Position numbers and translations under genes: made by a program | Source: Chitinophagales bacterium | GTDB lineage: Bacteria > Bacteroidota > Bacteroidia > Chitinophagales > Saprospiraceae | Assembly (NCBI GenBank): GCA_017303475.1 | Contig: JAFLBO010000004.1 | Location: forward strand, 1 to 64,000 | DNA: 64,000 bases | Reading direction: 5' to 3' | Notes under the pieces: model-generated | Database searches by the model: none | What the model saw: the letters and a program-made list of their open reading frames with translations, nothing else | Told to the model about the DNA's origin: nothing | Shown here: piece after piece, positions 17,613 through 25,703 of the stretch | Position numbering within the stretch: position 1 is the first letter of the stretch | How the letters are laid out: each line of letters begins with the position of its first letter

Positions 17613-17743
17613 GAGTGTTTGAGTTGGGGTGCGGCTGGGGTTTACCACTAAGACACTAAGGACAGTAAGAATAATACACCTTAGTGCCCTTAGTGCCTCC
17701 GTGGTAAGTGGTAAACCCCAGCCGCACCCCAACTCAAACACTC
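17613..17743. repeat. inverted repeat between gldH and ruvA
   Basis: Perfect 37-bp arms (17613-17649 and 17707-17743) flank an imperfect inner stem made of CACTAAGG/CCTTAGTG words. The outer arm contains GAGTGTTTGAGT, related to the GTGTTTTA array at 18237. The gene order on the minus strand is gldH then ruvA, so it lies after the gldH stop and could act as a terminator despite lacking a T-run. Confidence 0.85.
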
Positions 17744-17757
17744 AGGCACTCAAAAAC

Positions 17758-18225
17758 TTATTTCTTCTTTTCTGTTTTTTCAACGTTTAGCCCAACCGAC
17801 TTAATGCCAGGCAGGGCATCCTGCCGACCAAATTGTTCCAGGGTAATGACGTATTCGCCGGCTTTTTCAAAAAAAGCATTCTGCTGGATAGGAATGCTTG
17901 TGCTGCAAATTCCGCCGGAACATTTACCGGCTGGTTTGCCCTCCGGATCAAACAGATCGAAAGACAAAGGTTTGCTCAGGCGTTTGCCATCGGGGAATTT
18001 TGTGTAAAACTTGATGTACACATTCTGATTCGGGAAAGAATCCGCGTACGAAAAGGTTACACTCAGGTTGTACAATGCCGTGGTGTCTGTAATGGAAAAC
18101 CGATAATCCAGGGTGTCGCGGTACATCCATTGCGCATTGGCAATGTTTTTTTCTTCTTCAAAAAGATAATCCGGTCCACATGCGGTGAAAACAACTGCCG
18201 CCGTCAAAAAGAGGATATATTTCAT
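17758..18225 (-). CDS. gldH: gliding motility lipoprotein GldH
   Basis: 155 residues with a lipoprotein signal ending at C16 (FTAC). The mature domain is beta-rich, with YNLSVTFSYADSFPNQNVYIKF and the FDPEGKPAGKCSGGICS segment typical of GldH. In Flavobacterium johnsoniae GldH is needed for gliding and chitin use and is associated with the T9SS/gliding machinery in the envelope. The presence of several T9SS cargo genes nearby agrees. Two additional Cys (within KCSGGICS) could form a disulfide. Confidence 0.85.
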   Translation of the reverse strand: MKYILFLTAAVVFTACGPDYLFEEEKNIANAQWMYRDTLDYRFSITDTTALYNLSVTFSYADSFPNQNVYIKFYTKFPDGKRLSKPLSFDLFDPEGKPAGKCSGGICSTSIPIQQNAFFEKAGEYVITLEQFGRQDALPGIKSVGLNVEKTEKKK

Positions 18226-18236
18226 GGTGGAATGGT

Positions 18237-18424
18237 TTGGTGTTTCGGTGTTTTAGTGTTTTAGTGTTTTAGTGTTTGGGTGTTTTGGTGTTTGGGTATT
18301 TTGGTGTTTGGGTGTTTTGGTGAGGACACTAAGAGTGGTTTTCCTTAGTGTCCTCAGTGACTTAGTGGTAAACCCCAACTCATTCATTCACTCACTCATT
18401 CACTCATTCACTCACTCACTCATT
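18237..18424. repeat. GTGTTTTA/GTGTTTGG array, small inverted repeat and CATT(CACT)n array
   Basis: The (GGTGTTTTAGTGTTT) words run to about 18322. Then comes an inverted repeat with GAGGACACTAAG and CCTTAGTGTCCTC arms, then CATTCACTCACT repeats up to the stop of the OmpA-family gene. On that gene's strand the last part reads TAATGAGTGAGTGAG, i.e. the same GAGT tract as at 13914. Confidence 0.8.
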
Positions 18425-20543
18425 ATCCCCGGATATAGCCCGCAAGATCCGGATACTTTTTCAGTAAGGCTACAGCTTCGGCTTTTTGCAGCCTGATACC
18501 ATTGATGTAGGCAATAATTTTGGCTTCAGTAAAACCTTGATTTACCAGGTCTTTGCGCAACAGAGCGGCTTCGTTGAATTGTTTAAATACTCCGGCGGTG
18601 TATCGGTATGAACCTGTGCCGGGTTGTGTTTCAATGGCCAGATCGCCAAACATGGAAATGATATCGTTGGTCAGAATTTGCCTGGTTACAGCAGCTTCCA
18701 CCCGATAGGATAGTCCTGTGGTTTGTTCTTCGATCCGCTGCGCGCCGGGTGCTGCCATGAACTCGGAAATCACCGGGCGCTCCAGCGTTTGGCGCAGGGG
18801 CAGGTTTTCCATCGAAACCAGGCTCATTTCAATGCGCCGGTTCAAGCCTGCCGCAGCCGGATTGGGTTGGGCATCTATCACCTCACGCGCCACCGGATAA
18901 CCTGCGCCCATACAACGCAATAATACCCGATTGGCTGGAATACCGCGGTCCGTCATGGCCTTGCCGATAATTTCAGCGCGTTTGATACCATTGTATAAAT
19001 CAAATTTCGGCTGCGCGCCGGCATCGGTATGCACGGTAACCAACAAAGATGCCTGAGGGTAATTCCGCGTTAGTGCAGCTACCTGTTCTACTACTTTCAT
19101 ATTGTCGGCCGACAAAACATCCTTATCCGAACTGTACATCAAAACGGGAATATTTACCTCCCGGATTTCCTGCAAGTCGCCCGCCGTTGATTCGGATTGG
19201 GAGAACACAGCCACCTGTGCCAGGGCCAATTGCTCCGGCTGGTTTTCCTGATAATAAGCAATATACAAATCGCGCTGTCCATATCCCCCCATTCTGTCAG
19301 AAGCGAAATAGGCCGCATGACCATCGTTGGCCAATCGGAAATACACATCATCGTCCGGAGAATTAACCGGCGTTCCCATGTTTTGAGGGGCTGTCCAGAT
19401 GCGTTTTTTTACATCAAAAACACTGCGGAAAACGTCCATGCCGCCCATACTTTCCAACCGGTTGCTGCTAAAATACAAGGTGGCGCCGTCCTTCGACAAA
19501 AACGGCATGTCTTCGTCGTAAGCAGAATTCAGCTCCGGACCCAGGTTCTGAGGCTCGCTCCAGGTGCTGTCCGTGCGCATGGTCCACCACAAATCCAGTC
19601 CGCCCTGTCCACCGGGCCGGCGACTGGCAAAAATGATGGTGTGATCGTTGAAAAACAAGGGATTGCAATCGCCTGCCTCAGCCTTAACCGGGCTTTGGTA
19701 GGCCGGTGATTGCAGGGAGTATTCGTCTTTTCGGGCGGCAGTATCGGCAAAAATCTCTCCACTGTACAGGGTATATCCCCTGAAAAAATACAGAATTTGT
19801 CCGCCGGCATTGAACCCCAGCGGCACCTCATAACGGGAGGTATTCAGCAGTCCGCCCAGGCTACCCTGCATTTCCCAGCCGCTGTTCAGCAATTTAGCAG
19901 CATACATATCGCTGCACCAATGACCGCGTTGTTCATCCACAAAACCATCGTCGTTGCGCTCTCCACCGGAACTGCCCTGCCGGGCTGCGGCAAAATAAAT
20001 CCGGTCGGCATGATTGACGGAAGGAATAGGGGCAAACTCGTCGCCGGGGGTATTAACCCGGTCGCCTAGGTTTTCTACCAGTGCAATTTGCGGGTTGGCG
20101 CCGGCTTGCATGCCTGTTACACAGCGTTTGATGTTGTCGGTTACGTGCGCACGCAATGAATGCCGCCCGCCACTCACCCGAAGAAACTGCTTGTAAGCGG
20201 TGATGGCTTTTTCCCAGTCGCCCAGACCATGACGCACCCTTCCCAGATAGTAGAACAAATCCGGGTCTTTCCGACCGGGATCTTTGGCGGCCACATACTC
20301 CAGATAGCGGCGGGCTTCTTCTCCCCGGCGCAATTGAAACAAAGCAATACCCAGCTTGCTGAGTACCTCCAGATCGCCGGGCTTGGCTTTTTGGTACTCA
20401 GCAAGCCGGGCTTCAGCTTCTGCCCAGCGACCATTTGCAAAGGCGCGTTCGCCAATCCGACGGGCCTCAGTGGGGTTTTGGGCCAGGGCGCTTGCTGAAA
20501 AAAATGTGAAAAAAAGTAGTAATATGCGTGCTGCGCTCGACAT
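18423..20543 (-). CDS. OmpA-family envelope protein with TPR and PD40 propeller (PorE-like)
   Basis: 706 residues with a signal peptide (about 1-21). TPR repeats are at about 25-150 (EARRIGERAFANGRWAEAEA; DLFYYLGRVRHGLGDWEKA). WD40-like PD40 blades follow at about 170-430 (DMPFLSKDGATLYFSSNR; GHAAYFASDRMGG). An OmpA C-terminal peptidoglycan-binding domain is at about 470-590 (VTVHTDAGAQ; NRVLLRCMGAGYPV; LNRRIEMSL). A short SPOR-like tail (about 625-700) closes it. TPR, propeller and OmpA together are the layout of PorE, which anchors the T9SS to peptidoglycan; orthology is inference, since the usual carboxypeptidase-regulatory domain was not seen. gldH follows on the same strand. Confidence 0.8.
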   Translation of the reverse strand: MSSAARILLLFFTFFSASALAQNPTEARRIGERAFANGRWAEAEARLAEYQKAKPGDLEVLSKLGIALFQLRRGEEARRYLEYVAAKDPGRKDPDLFYYLGRVRHGLGDWEKAITAYKQFLRVSGGRHSLRAHVTDNIKRCVTGMQAGANPQIALVENLGDRVNTPGDEFAPIPSVNHADRIYFAAARQGSSGGERNDDGFVDEQRGHWCSDMYAAKLLNSGWEMQGSLGGLLNTSRYEVPLGFNAGGQILYFFRGYTLYSGEIFADTAARKDEYSLQSPAYQSPVKAEAGDCNPLFFNDHTIIFASRRPGGQGGLDLWWTMRTDSTWSEPQNLGPELNSAYDEDMPFLSKDGATLYFSSNRLESMGGMDVFRSVFDVKKRIWTAPQNMGTPVNSPDDDVYFRLANDGHAAYFASDRMGGYGQRDLYIAYYQENQPEQLALAQVAVFSQSESTAGDLQEIREVNIPVLMYSSDKDVLSADNMKVVEQVAALTRNYPQASLLVTVHTDAGAQPKFDLYNGIKRAEIIGKAMTDRGIPANRVLLRCMGAGYPVAREVIDAQPNPAAAGLNRRIEMSLVSMENLPLRQTLERPVISEFMAAPGAQRIEEQTTGLSYRVEAAVTRQILTNDIISMFGDLAIETQPGTGSYRYTAGVFKQFNEAALLRKDLVNQGFTEAKIIAYINGIRLQKAEAVALLKKYPDLAGYIRG

Positions 20544-20563
20544 TTCAGGCGATTTTTAAAATG

Positions 20564-20571
20564 CGAAGGTA
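20564..20571 (-). promoter_or_regulatory. possible -7 box of the OmpA-family gene
   Basis: On the minus strand TACCTTCG lies 21 bp before the ATG and matches 7 of 8 positions of the Bacteroidota TAnnTTTG box (counting the two free positions). No convincing -33 TTG was found. Confidence 0.3.
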
Positions 20572-20622
20572 GCAGCATTCGGGGGTAGAAAGGAAAGGCC
20601 TACTTCTTTTTTGAACGCATGG

Positions 20623-21048
20623 TTATTTTTCCTCCATCATTTTTTTCAGGGCATCCAGCAGCATACCCCAGTTTTGCACTGAATGAACCTTTTTTTCCAG
20701 GGTGTCAATATTTTGCTGAACGAGGCTTAGTACTGTACTATTACCCTTCGCTTTTACCCGATAGGTAATGATTTGGTAGTGTTCCGGACGATCTTCCAGA
20801 TCAGACCAGCTGCTAAAATAATCGTAGCGGAGCATTTTTTCGGGCTCAAATTGCAGCACGGTGCCTTTGTCTTCATAGGGTTTACCTTCCCATTCGCCAC
20901 GGAAAAAAATGGGGCTTCCGGGCTGCCAGGTGGTGACCAGGTTTGTGCCGAAAAAATACTGTTTGACCAGCTCAGGCTGGGTGAGGCCGGCCCAGACTTT
21001 GGATACCGGCGCATGGATGGTTCGTTGAATTTTTGCTGTGAATGCCAT
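20623..21048 (-). CDS. SRPBCC/AHSA1-domain protein
   Basis: 141 residues from ATG 21048, which gives the usual family start (MAFTAKIQRTIHAPVSKVWAGL); the longer frame is rejected. A START-like helix-grip fold covers the protein, with WEGKPYEDKGTVLQFEPEKMLRYDYF. These proteins bind small hydrophobic ligands or act as stress cochaperone-like factors; the ligand is unknown. It lies 47 bp after a YafY/WYL regulator on the same strand, so it is probably its co-transcribed partner. Confidence 0.8.
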   Translation of the reverse strand: MAFTAKIQRTIHAPVSKVWAGLTQPELVKQYFFGTNLVTTWQPGSPIFFRGEWEGKPYEDKGTVLQFEPEKMLRYDYFSSWSDLEDRPEHYQIITYRVKAKGNSTVLSLVQQNIDTLEKKVHSVQNWGMLLDALKKMMEEK

Positions 21049-21095
21049 ATCGTTTTTGATTTCAGCAGCAAAGGAATTACGGGCTACTGACAACC

Positions 21096-21821
21096 TTATG
21101 TCAGTGGGTGGTTTGGATTTTTTTCAATCTCCTGCTGGGCATTTTGCAGGTATTCCTGCAGGCTGATATGGTCATTTCTCCGGAAAGGTTCCAGACTTAC
21201 CCGCAGTTTTTGGATGCGCGATACCCTGAAGTCGCGGTATTCGTGGCGCAGATGACACCAGGCAACCAGGTGCCAGTTCAGAGAGTAAAAGGTAAGTCCG
21301 ATGGGCTCCAGTTCGCGAAGACTGGGTTCGCCCTGCGCATTTTCATAGGTGATATGTACTATTTTTTGCTGTACAATGGCCTGTTGCAGGGGGATCAGGT
21401 AATCGGTAGCCGGCATCAGGTGCTCGTATTTGTCGGGGATAAAATGAGCAGTTTGCGACTGGAATTGCTCCATCACCTCGCGTTGTGTGCGCCCCAGCAC
21501 CATTTTGATTTTCTGCAGGGCCTGTGTGTAATGTTGCTGAATGGATTTGTCTGCAAACCGGACAATCAACGGTTCGGCCATAGAGAGTGCATTGGCTTCT
21601 TCCAGGGTAAGGGAAACAGGAGGCAGGAAAAAGCCTTTTCCTACGGAATAACCCTTTTCCGGCTCGAACTCCACCGGGACCCCAATTTCGCCTATAGCCC
21701 GCAAATCCCGGAAAACGGTGCGCTCGCTGATGCCGAAATGTTCGGAGAGTTCCGCCAGGGTTCGGCGTTTTCCACCCTGCAGAAGGGTGATCATACCCAT
21801 TAATCGATCAATGCGGTTCAT
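21096..21821 (-). CDS. YafY-type HTH/WYL transcriptional regulator
   Basis: 241 residues. A winged HTH (1-60: RLMGMITLLQGGKRRTLAEL, then SEHFGISERTVFRDLRAIGE) is followed by a WYL domain (about 135-225) that in this family senses a ligand, often nucleic acid or nucleotide. The conserved C-terminal WCHLRHEYRDFRVSRIQKL block is present. It lies 9 bp after moaE and 47 bp before the AHSA1 gene, so it may be read out from the molybdenum-cofactor operon. Confidence 0.88.
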   Translation of the reverse strand: MNRIDRLMGMITLLQGGKRRTLAELSEHFGISERTVFRDLRAIGEIGVPVEFEPEKGYSVGKGFFLPPVSLTLEEANALSMAEPLIVRFADKSIQQHYTQALQKIKMVLGRTQREVMEQFQSQTAHFIPDKYEHLMPATDYLIPLQQAIVQQKIVHITYENAQGEPSLRELEPIGLTFYSLNWHLVAWCHLRHEYRDFRVSRIQKLRVSLEPFRRNDHISLQEYLQNAQQEIEKNPNHPLT

Positions 21822-21830
21822 GAGCAGCAG

Positions 21831-22310
21831 TTACTCAACAGCCGGTTTTTTCCACACATAGGAATCATCTTCCATGATCTCCTTGCCCCAGATGGGCGCT
21901 TCTTTTTTAATTCGCTCCACGATTTCGGTACAGGCATCAATGGCTTCCTTGCGGTGAGCGGCTGAGGTGAAAACGAATAAACATATCTCCCCGGCCGGCA
22001 CCACCCCCAGGCTGTGGTAGATGTGCATACAGGTGAGCGGGTATTGAGCGAAAATAGCTTCACGGATTTCGTGCAGTTTTTCCTCTGCCATTTCGGGGTA
22101 AGCGGTGTACTCAATAGCGGCCACGGTTTGCTCCCCGATCTGGTCCTTGCGCACCTGACCCAGGAAAATACTGTGTCCGCCAATACCTGTTTTGGTGCTG
22201 TGTTTGGCAATGGAATCGGCAATAAAAGCCGGAGAAATCGGGCCTTCCACAAAAACCTTTTTGGGTTTGCGGGCTGGTTTGTCGGTTGTATTTACTGCTG
22301 GGTTTTCCAT
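21831..22310 (-). CDS. moaE: molybdopterin synthase catalytic subunit MoaE
   Basis: 159 residues from ATG 22310; the longer frame back to 22406 lies inside moeB and is rejected. Core motifs: GGHSIFLGQVRKDQ (MoaE G-x-V-R), LEYTAY-like IEYTAYPEMAEEKL, HSLGVVPAGE, AAHRKEAIDAC and the C-terminal KKEAPIWGKE with the catalytic Lys pair. It transfers sulfur from MoaD thiocarboxylate to cyclic pyranopterin. The first 25 residues are a Lys/Pro-rich extension not usual in the family. It overlaps the moeB end by 19 bp, suggesting translational coupling. Confidence 0.93.
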   Translation of the reverse strand: MENPAVNTTDKPARKPKKVFVEGPISPAFIADSIAKHSTKTGIGGHSIFLGQVRKDQIGEQTVAAIEYTAYPEMAEEKLHEIREAIFAQYPLTCMHIYHSLGVVPAGEICLFVFTSAAHRKEAIDACTEIVERIKKEAPIWGKEIMEDDSYVWKKPAVE

Positions 22311-23383
22311 TTGAGAATGCCTCCTTTTAGATGGTAAACACTTTGTAACGGCAATCGTTCGGTGAGGAGGTTTAAGGCAGTTACGCTCCTTACGCCGGAT
22401 TGGCAAAAAACGATAAGCGGCCGGGTCGGGTCGATGAGGTGCAGGTTGTTTTCCAATTCTGCCAGCGGGATGCGCAGATGCTCAAATTCGGTCACTTTAG
22501 GCCATTCATGAAGATTGCGTACATCCAGAATCTGCGGCGCAATATCTGCCCGCAACTGGTCAAAGGTTTCTCCGTCAATGTCTTGATAATCAGCTGATGG
22601 CATATGGCAAAACCAGTCGTAATTCATGTTCCGGAAATCTTCCGGGCTTGCAGGCGCCTGCGCGAGCGCATCCGTACGGGGCACAAGATCCAGCGTATAG
22701 GTGGAATGGTTCAACAGTTGGTAACAAAATAATCGGTTGGCCATAGGAACGCCCAATCCGGCAATCAATTTGATGGCTTCGGCGGCCTGCATGGTTCCAA
22801 TGATGCCCGGCAAAACCCCCAGCACGCCGGCTTCGTTGCAATCTGCTACTTCTGAAGCTTGCGGAGGTACAGGAAATATATCCCGATAGCCGGTGCGAAC
22901 TCCGTATACGGGCCAATGAAACACGCTCAATTGTCCTTCAAAACGAAAAACCGATCCGTAAATCAGGGGCTTGTTTAGCAGCCGACAAGCATCGTCAACC
23001 AGATACCGTGTGGGGAAATTATCCGAGGCATCCAGCACCACGTCGAAATTGGCCAGGAGTTCCAGGGCATTGCGGGTGTCGATGCGGGTAAGGAACACTT
23101 GCAGGGTCAGGGCGCTGTTCATGGCTTGTAACTGACGAGCAGCTACTTCTGCTTTGGGTTTGCCCAAATCCTTTTCCGTGTACAGTACCTGACGTTGCAG
23201 GTTGGATTCTTCCACCACATCAAAATCTGCAATCCCGATGCGCCCGATGCCTGCTGCCGCCAGGTATTGCAGCGCCGGGCATCCCAGTCCGCCCGCGCCA
23301 ATGACCAACACACTTCCAGTGGCCAGTCGCTGCTGACCGGCTTCGCCCAATTCAGGAAGAATGATTTGTTTTTGGAAGCGCAT
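22292..23383 (-). CDS. moeB: MoaD adenylyltransferase MoeB fused to rhodanese
   Basis: 363 residues. The E1-like domain (1-250) has VIGAGGLGCPALQYLAAAG (ATP loop), NLQRQVLY and DASDNFPTRYLVDDAC, and activates the MoaD C-terminus. A rhodanese domain (about 265-363) has active-site Cys in LIVFCQSGVRSV and may deliver sulfur. The two CxxC zinc pairs of classical MoeB are absent: the first place reads GYRDIFP and the second LDLVPRTDA. It lies 6 bp after moaD and overlaps moaE, so it is part of one operon. Confidence 0.9.
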   Translation of the reverse strand: MRFQKQIILPELGEAGQQRLATGSVLVIGAGGLGCPALQYLAAAGIGRIGIADFDVVEESNLQRQVLYTEKDLGKPKAEVAARQLQAMNSALTLQVFLTRIDTRNALELLANFDVVLDASDNFPTRYLVDDACRLLNKPLIYGSVFRFEGQLSVFHWPVYGVRTGYRDIFPVPPQASEVADCNEAGVLGVLPGIIGTMQAAEAIKLIAGLGVPMANRLFCYQLLNHSTYTLDLVPRTDALAQAPASPEDFRNMNYDWFCHMPSADYQDIDGETFDQLRADIAPQILDVRNLHEWPKVTEFEHLRIPLAELENNLHLIDPTRPLIVFCQSGVRSVTALNLLTERLPLQSVYHLKGGILKWKTQQ

Positions 23384-23389
23384 CCTCTT

Positions 23390-23617
23390 CTATCCTCCCG
23401 AAAACGGCGGCAGCAGCGCTACTTCCGATTGTTCGGTTAGGGTTGTTTGATCGTTAGCAGTTTTTTTATCCACAGCAATCAGGTAACGCATGTTTTTCAA
23501 TTCCGGGTAACTGGATTCCAGCGCCGCCCGCAATTCCGCAACGGTTTCTGGTCCATGGAGTTCTTGCTCAGACTGGCGCAGGATATCAGTTAATTTTCCA
23601 AACACGAGGATTTTCAT
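23390..23617 (-). CDS. moaD: molybdopterin synthase sulfur-carrier subunit MoaD
   Basis: 75 residues from ATG 23617. Ubiquitin-like fold; the C-terminus PPFSGG ends in the Gly-Gly that MoeB adenylates and that becomes the thiocarboxylate. The start is chosen to match MKILVFGKLTDILR, the usual MoaD beginning; the longer frame adds non-homologous residues. Confidence 0.92.
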   Translation of the reverse strand: MKILVFGKLTDILRQSEQELHGPETVAELRAALESSYPELKNMRYLIAVDKKTANDQTTLTEQSEVALLPPFSGG

Positions 23618-23682
23618 AAGCCAAAGATATGGGAAAAGGCACAAAGCGGACGAAGGCACAAAGGTACGCTTTGTGCCTTGTC

Positions 23683-24423
23683 TTATGTGAAGAGGAGCTT
23701 CAGGGAGGCAATCAACAACACCACTGCGAGGCTGATTTTTAGCGCTTTTTGAGGAAATTTGAAAGCCCCGGCCCAGGAGCCTGCCAAACCGCCTATGATA
23801 GCAATGAGGACCATCAGCGCCATTTCTCCACTAAAATGCACCCCGCGCTGAAGCTGTCCAATGAGTCCGGCAACAGAATTGACCACGATGAACAGAGCGC
23901 TCACCGCAGCGGCTTGTTTCACATTGGCCCAGCCCAAGAGGATGAGCAGGGGCGACAGGATGATGCCGCCTCCAATGCCAATCATGCCGGAAAGCGCGCC
24001 AATACCAGCACCCATAAGCAGGGCGCCCGGAATTTGCAGCTGTCGGGCTTGCACCGGAGTTGTTTCCAGTGGGAGTAAAAAACGTATGGCCGGGAGAAGA
24101 AGCACCGCTCCCAGTATTTGTTTGTAGAGGCTATCAGGCGCGGCCATCAACCCACCCAGATAGGCGGCAGGAACCGCTGCCAGGGCAAGCGGCCAGAAGG
24201 TTTTCCAGGAAAAATGTCCGCCTTTGTAATAGGAAAAGAAGGAAATGCTGGCCACAAAAATGTTCAATACCAGCGCTGTGGGGCGCATAACTTCAGGGGC
24301 AAAGCTGAAAAGCGCCATAAGCGCCAGATACCCGCTCGCACCACCATGACCCACGGAGGCATACAAAAAGGCTACCAGCAGTAGCAGGCCGCCGAATAAA
24401 ATATTCACTTCAGGTGTCATCAT
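23683..24423 (-). CDS. TauE/SafE family membrane transporter
   Basis: 246 residues with about seven or eight hydrophobic segments. Duplicated TauE motifs are visible: ASVGHGGASGYLALMALF near the N-terminus and GIGGGIILSPLLILLGW in the middle. Family members move sulfite, sulfonates or other organic anions across the inner membrane. It starts with ATG overlapping the moeA stop by one base, and sits inside the molybdenum-cofactor operon. A link to sulfur supply or export for cofactor synthesis, or to a molybdoenzyme such as sulfite dehydrogenase, is inference. Confidence 0.88.
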   Translation of the reverse strand: MMTPEVNILFGGLLLLVAFLYASVGHGGASGYLALMALFSFAPEVMRPTALVLNIFVASISFFSYYKGGHFSWKTFWPLALAAVPAAYLGGLMAAPDSLYKQILGAVLLLPAIRFLLPLETTPVQARQLQIPGALLMGAGIGALSGMIGIGGGIILSPLLILLGWANVKQAAAVSALFIVVNSVAGLIGQLQRGVHFSGEMALMVLIAIIGGLAGSWAGAFKFPQKALKISLAVVLLIASLKLLFT

Positions 24424-25607
24424 TAAAGAGGGTTTACCAGGTGCACTTCTACCATTTGACCTTGTTTCACTTCTGTTGCATCCTCATCCAGCACTATCAG
24501 ACAATCTGCCAGCGCAAAACCGTCCATTTTATAGGATTCCTGTCCGTGCAGCGGCCATACCATATTGCCGTCCAGTTTGCCTTTCAGGAAATGGGTTAGT
24601 CCGGCTTTTTTGTACAGGGTTTGGGCCAGTATTTTTTGGGTAGAGCGCGGGAAATCGCCGGTTTTACCCAGCATTTGGAGCAGCATGGGTTCTACGTATT
24701 CGTAGTAACAGGTGAGCACGGAACCGGGGTTGCCGGGCAGCCCGAATACCCGTTTTTGGGCGTATTTTCCGAAAAAAAGTGGCTTTCCGGGTTTTTGTTT
24801 CACCTTGTAAAAGCCGGTTTCCACGCCACAATGTTCCATAGCCGCTTTTACCAGATCGTAATCGCCCACGGAAATGCCGCCGGTACAGAGCACAACTTCG
24901 CATTCGGAAAGCGCTTTTTGCAAACTGTTGTTGATATCCTCGGCTACATCATCGCAGCGGAAAACCAGGGCAGGCGAGAGTCCAATCTCCGCCAAAGCAG
25001 CGGTCAGGGTGATGGAGTTGCTTTCGTAAACTTGTCCGGGCTGTAATGCGACGCCTGGCATGGCCAGTTCTTTTCCTGTGATGATGAGGGCAACGCGGGG
25101 TTTGGACCATACTTGTACGGCATTTATACCCAGACCGGCCAGTAGTCCTATGGCTGCCGGACTGAGGGTGGCTCCTGCGGGTAGCGCCAGGGCGCCTTTG
25201 GCGGTTTGGGAGGCGCGCAGGCGCACGTTGGCGCCAGACTTGAGTTCCGGATCTTCGAGGTAGAGCAGGTTGTTTTCTATCCGTACTTTCTCCTGCATGA
25301 TGACGGTGTCGGCGCCTGTGGGTACGGGGGCTCCGGTGAAAATCCTCATGGCTGTGCCGGGTTCTGTGAGGGCCCCGGGCGCTACACCGGCCTGTACTTC
25401 GCCGATGATTCGAAGCAGTTGCTTGGAATCTTCAAACCTAAAGGCGTAACCATCCATGGCCGATTGATGAAAAGGAGGCATATCCACCGGCGAGTAAACC
25501 GGCTCTGCGAGTACCATGCCCAGACTGTCGGCCAGGGACCTGGTTTCAGCAGTTGAGGGCGGGATGGAGGCAGATATGATTTGTTTGGCGATTGCGACCG
25601 GTGTCAT
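24423..25607 (-). CDS. moeA: molybdopterin molybdenumtransferase MoeA
   Basis: 394 residues from ATG 25607. Signature regions are present: MPPFHQSAMDGYAFR, GEVQAGVAPG, RIFTGAPVPTGADTVIMQE, GISVGDYDLV and LPGNPGSVLTCYYEYV. It inserts molybdate into adenylated molybdopterin. The start follows the usual MTPVAIAKQII; twelve further upstream residues come from repeat DNA. A single-copy MoeA is typical of Bacteroidota clusters. Confidence 0.95.
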   Translation of the reverse strand: MTPVAIAKQIISASIPPSTAETRSLADSLGMVLAEPVYSPVDMPPFHQSAMDGYAFRFEDSKQLLRIIGEVQAGVAPGALTEPGTAMRIFTGAPVPTGADTVIMQEKVRIENNLLYLEDPELKSGANVRLRASQTAKGALALPAGATLSPAAIGLLAGLGINAVQVWSKPRVALIITGKELAMPGVALQPGQVYESNSITLTAALAEIGLSPALVFRCDDVAEDINNSLQKALSECEVVLCTGGISVGDYDLVKAAMEHCGVETGFYKVKQKPGKPLFFGKYAQKRVFGLPGNPGSVLTCYYEYVEPMLLQMLGKTGDFPRSTQKILAQTLYKKAGLTHFLKGKLDGNMVWPLHGQESYKMDGFALADCLIVLDEDATEVKQGQMVEVHLVNPL

Positions 25608-25616
25608 GGATATTGG

Positions 25617-25702
25617 ATTCGCGCGGATTTTGGGGGTTCGCACAGATTAGTTTCGCACAGATTTTACACAGATTGGTTGCGCAGATTTTACACAGATTTA
25701 CC
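25617..25702. repeat. CGCACAGATTTTACACAGATT array between moaA and moeA
   Basis: Short imperfect repeats of GCACAGATT/ACACAGATT occupy the spacer between two genes of the cofactor operon. They are the reverse complement of the AATCTGTGCGAAAA arrays at 41613 and 44206. Confidence 0.75.
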
Positions 25703-25703
25703 G

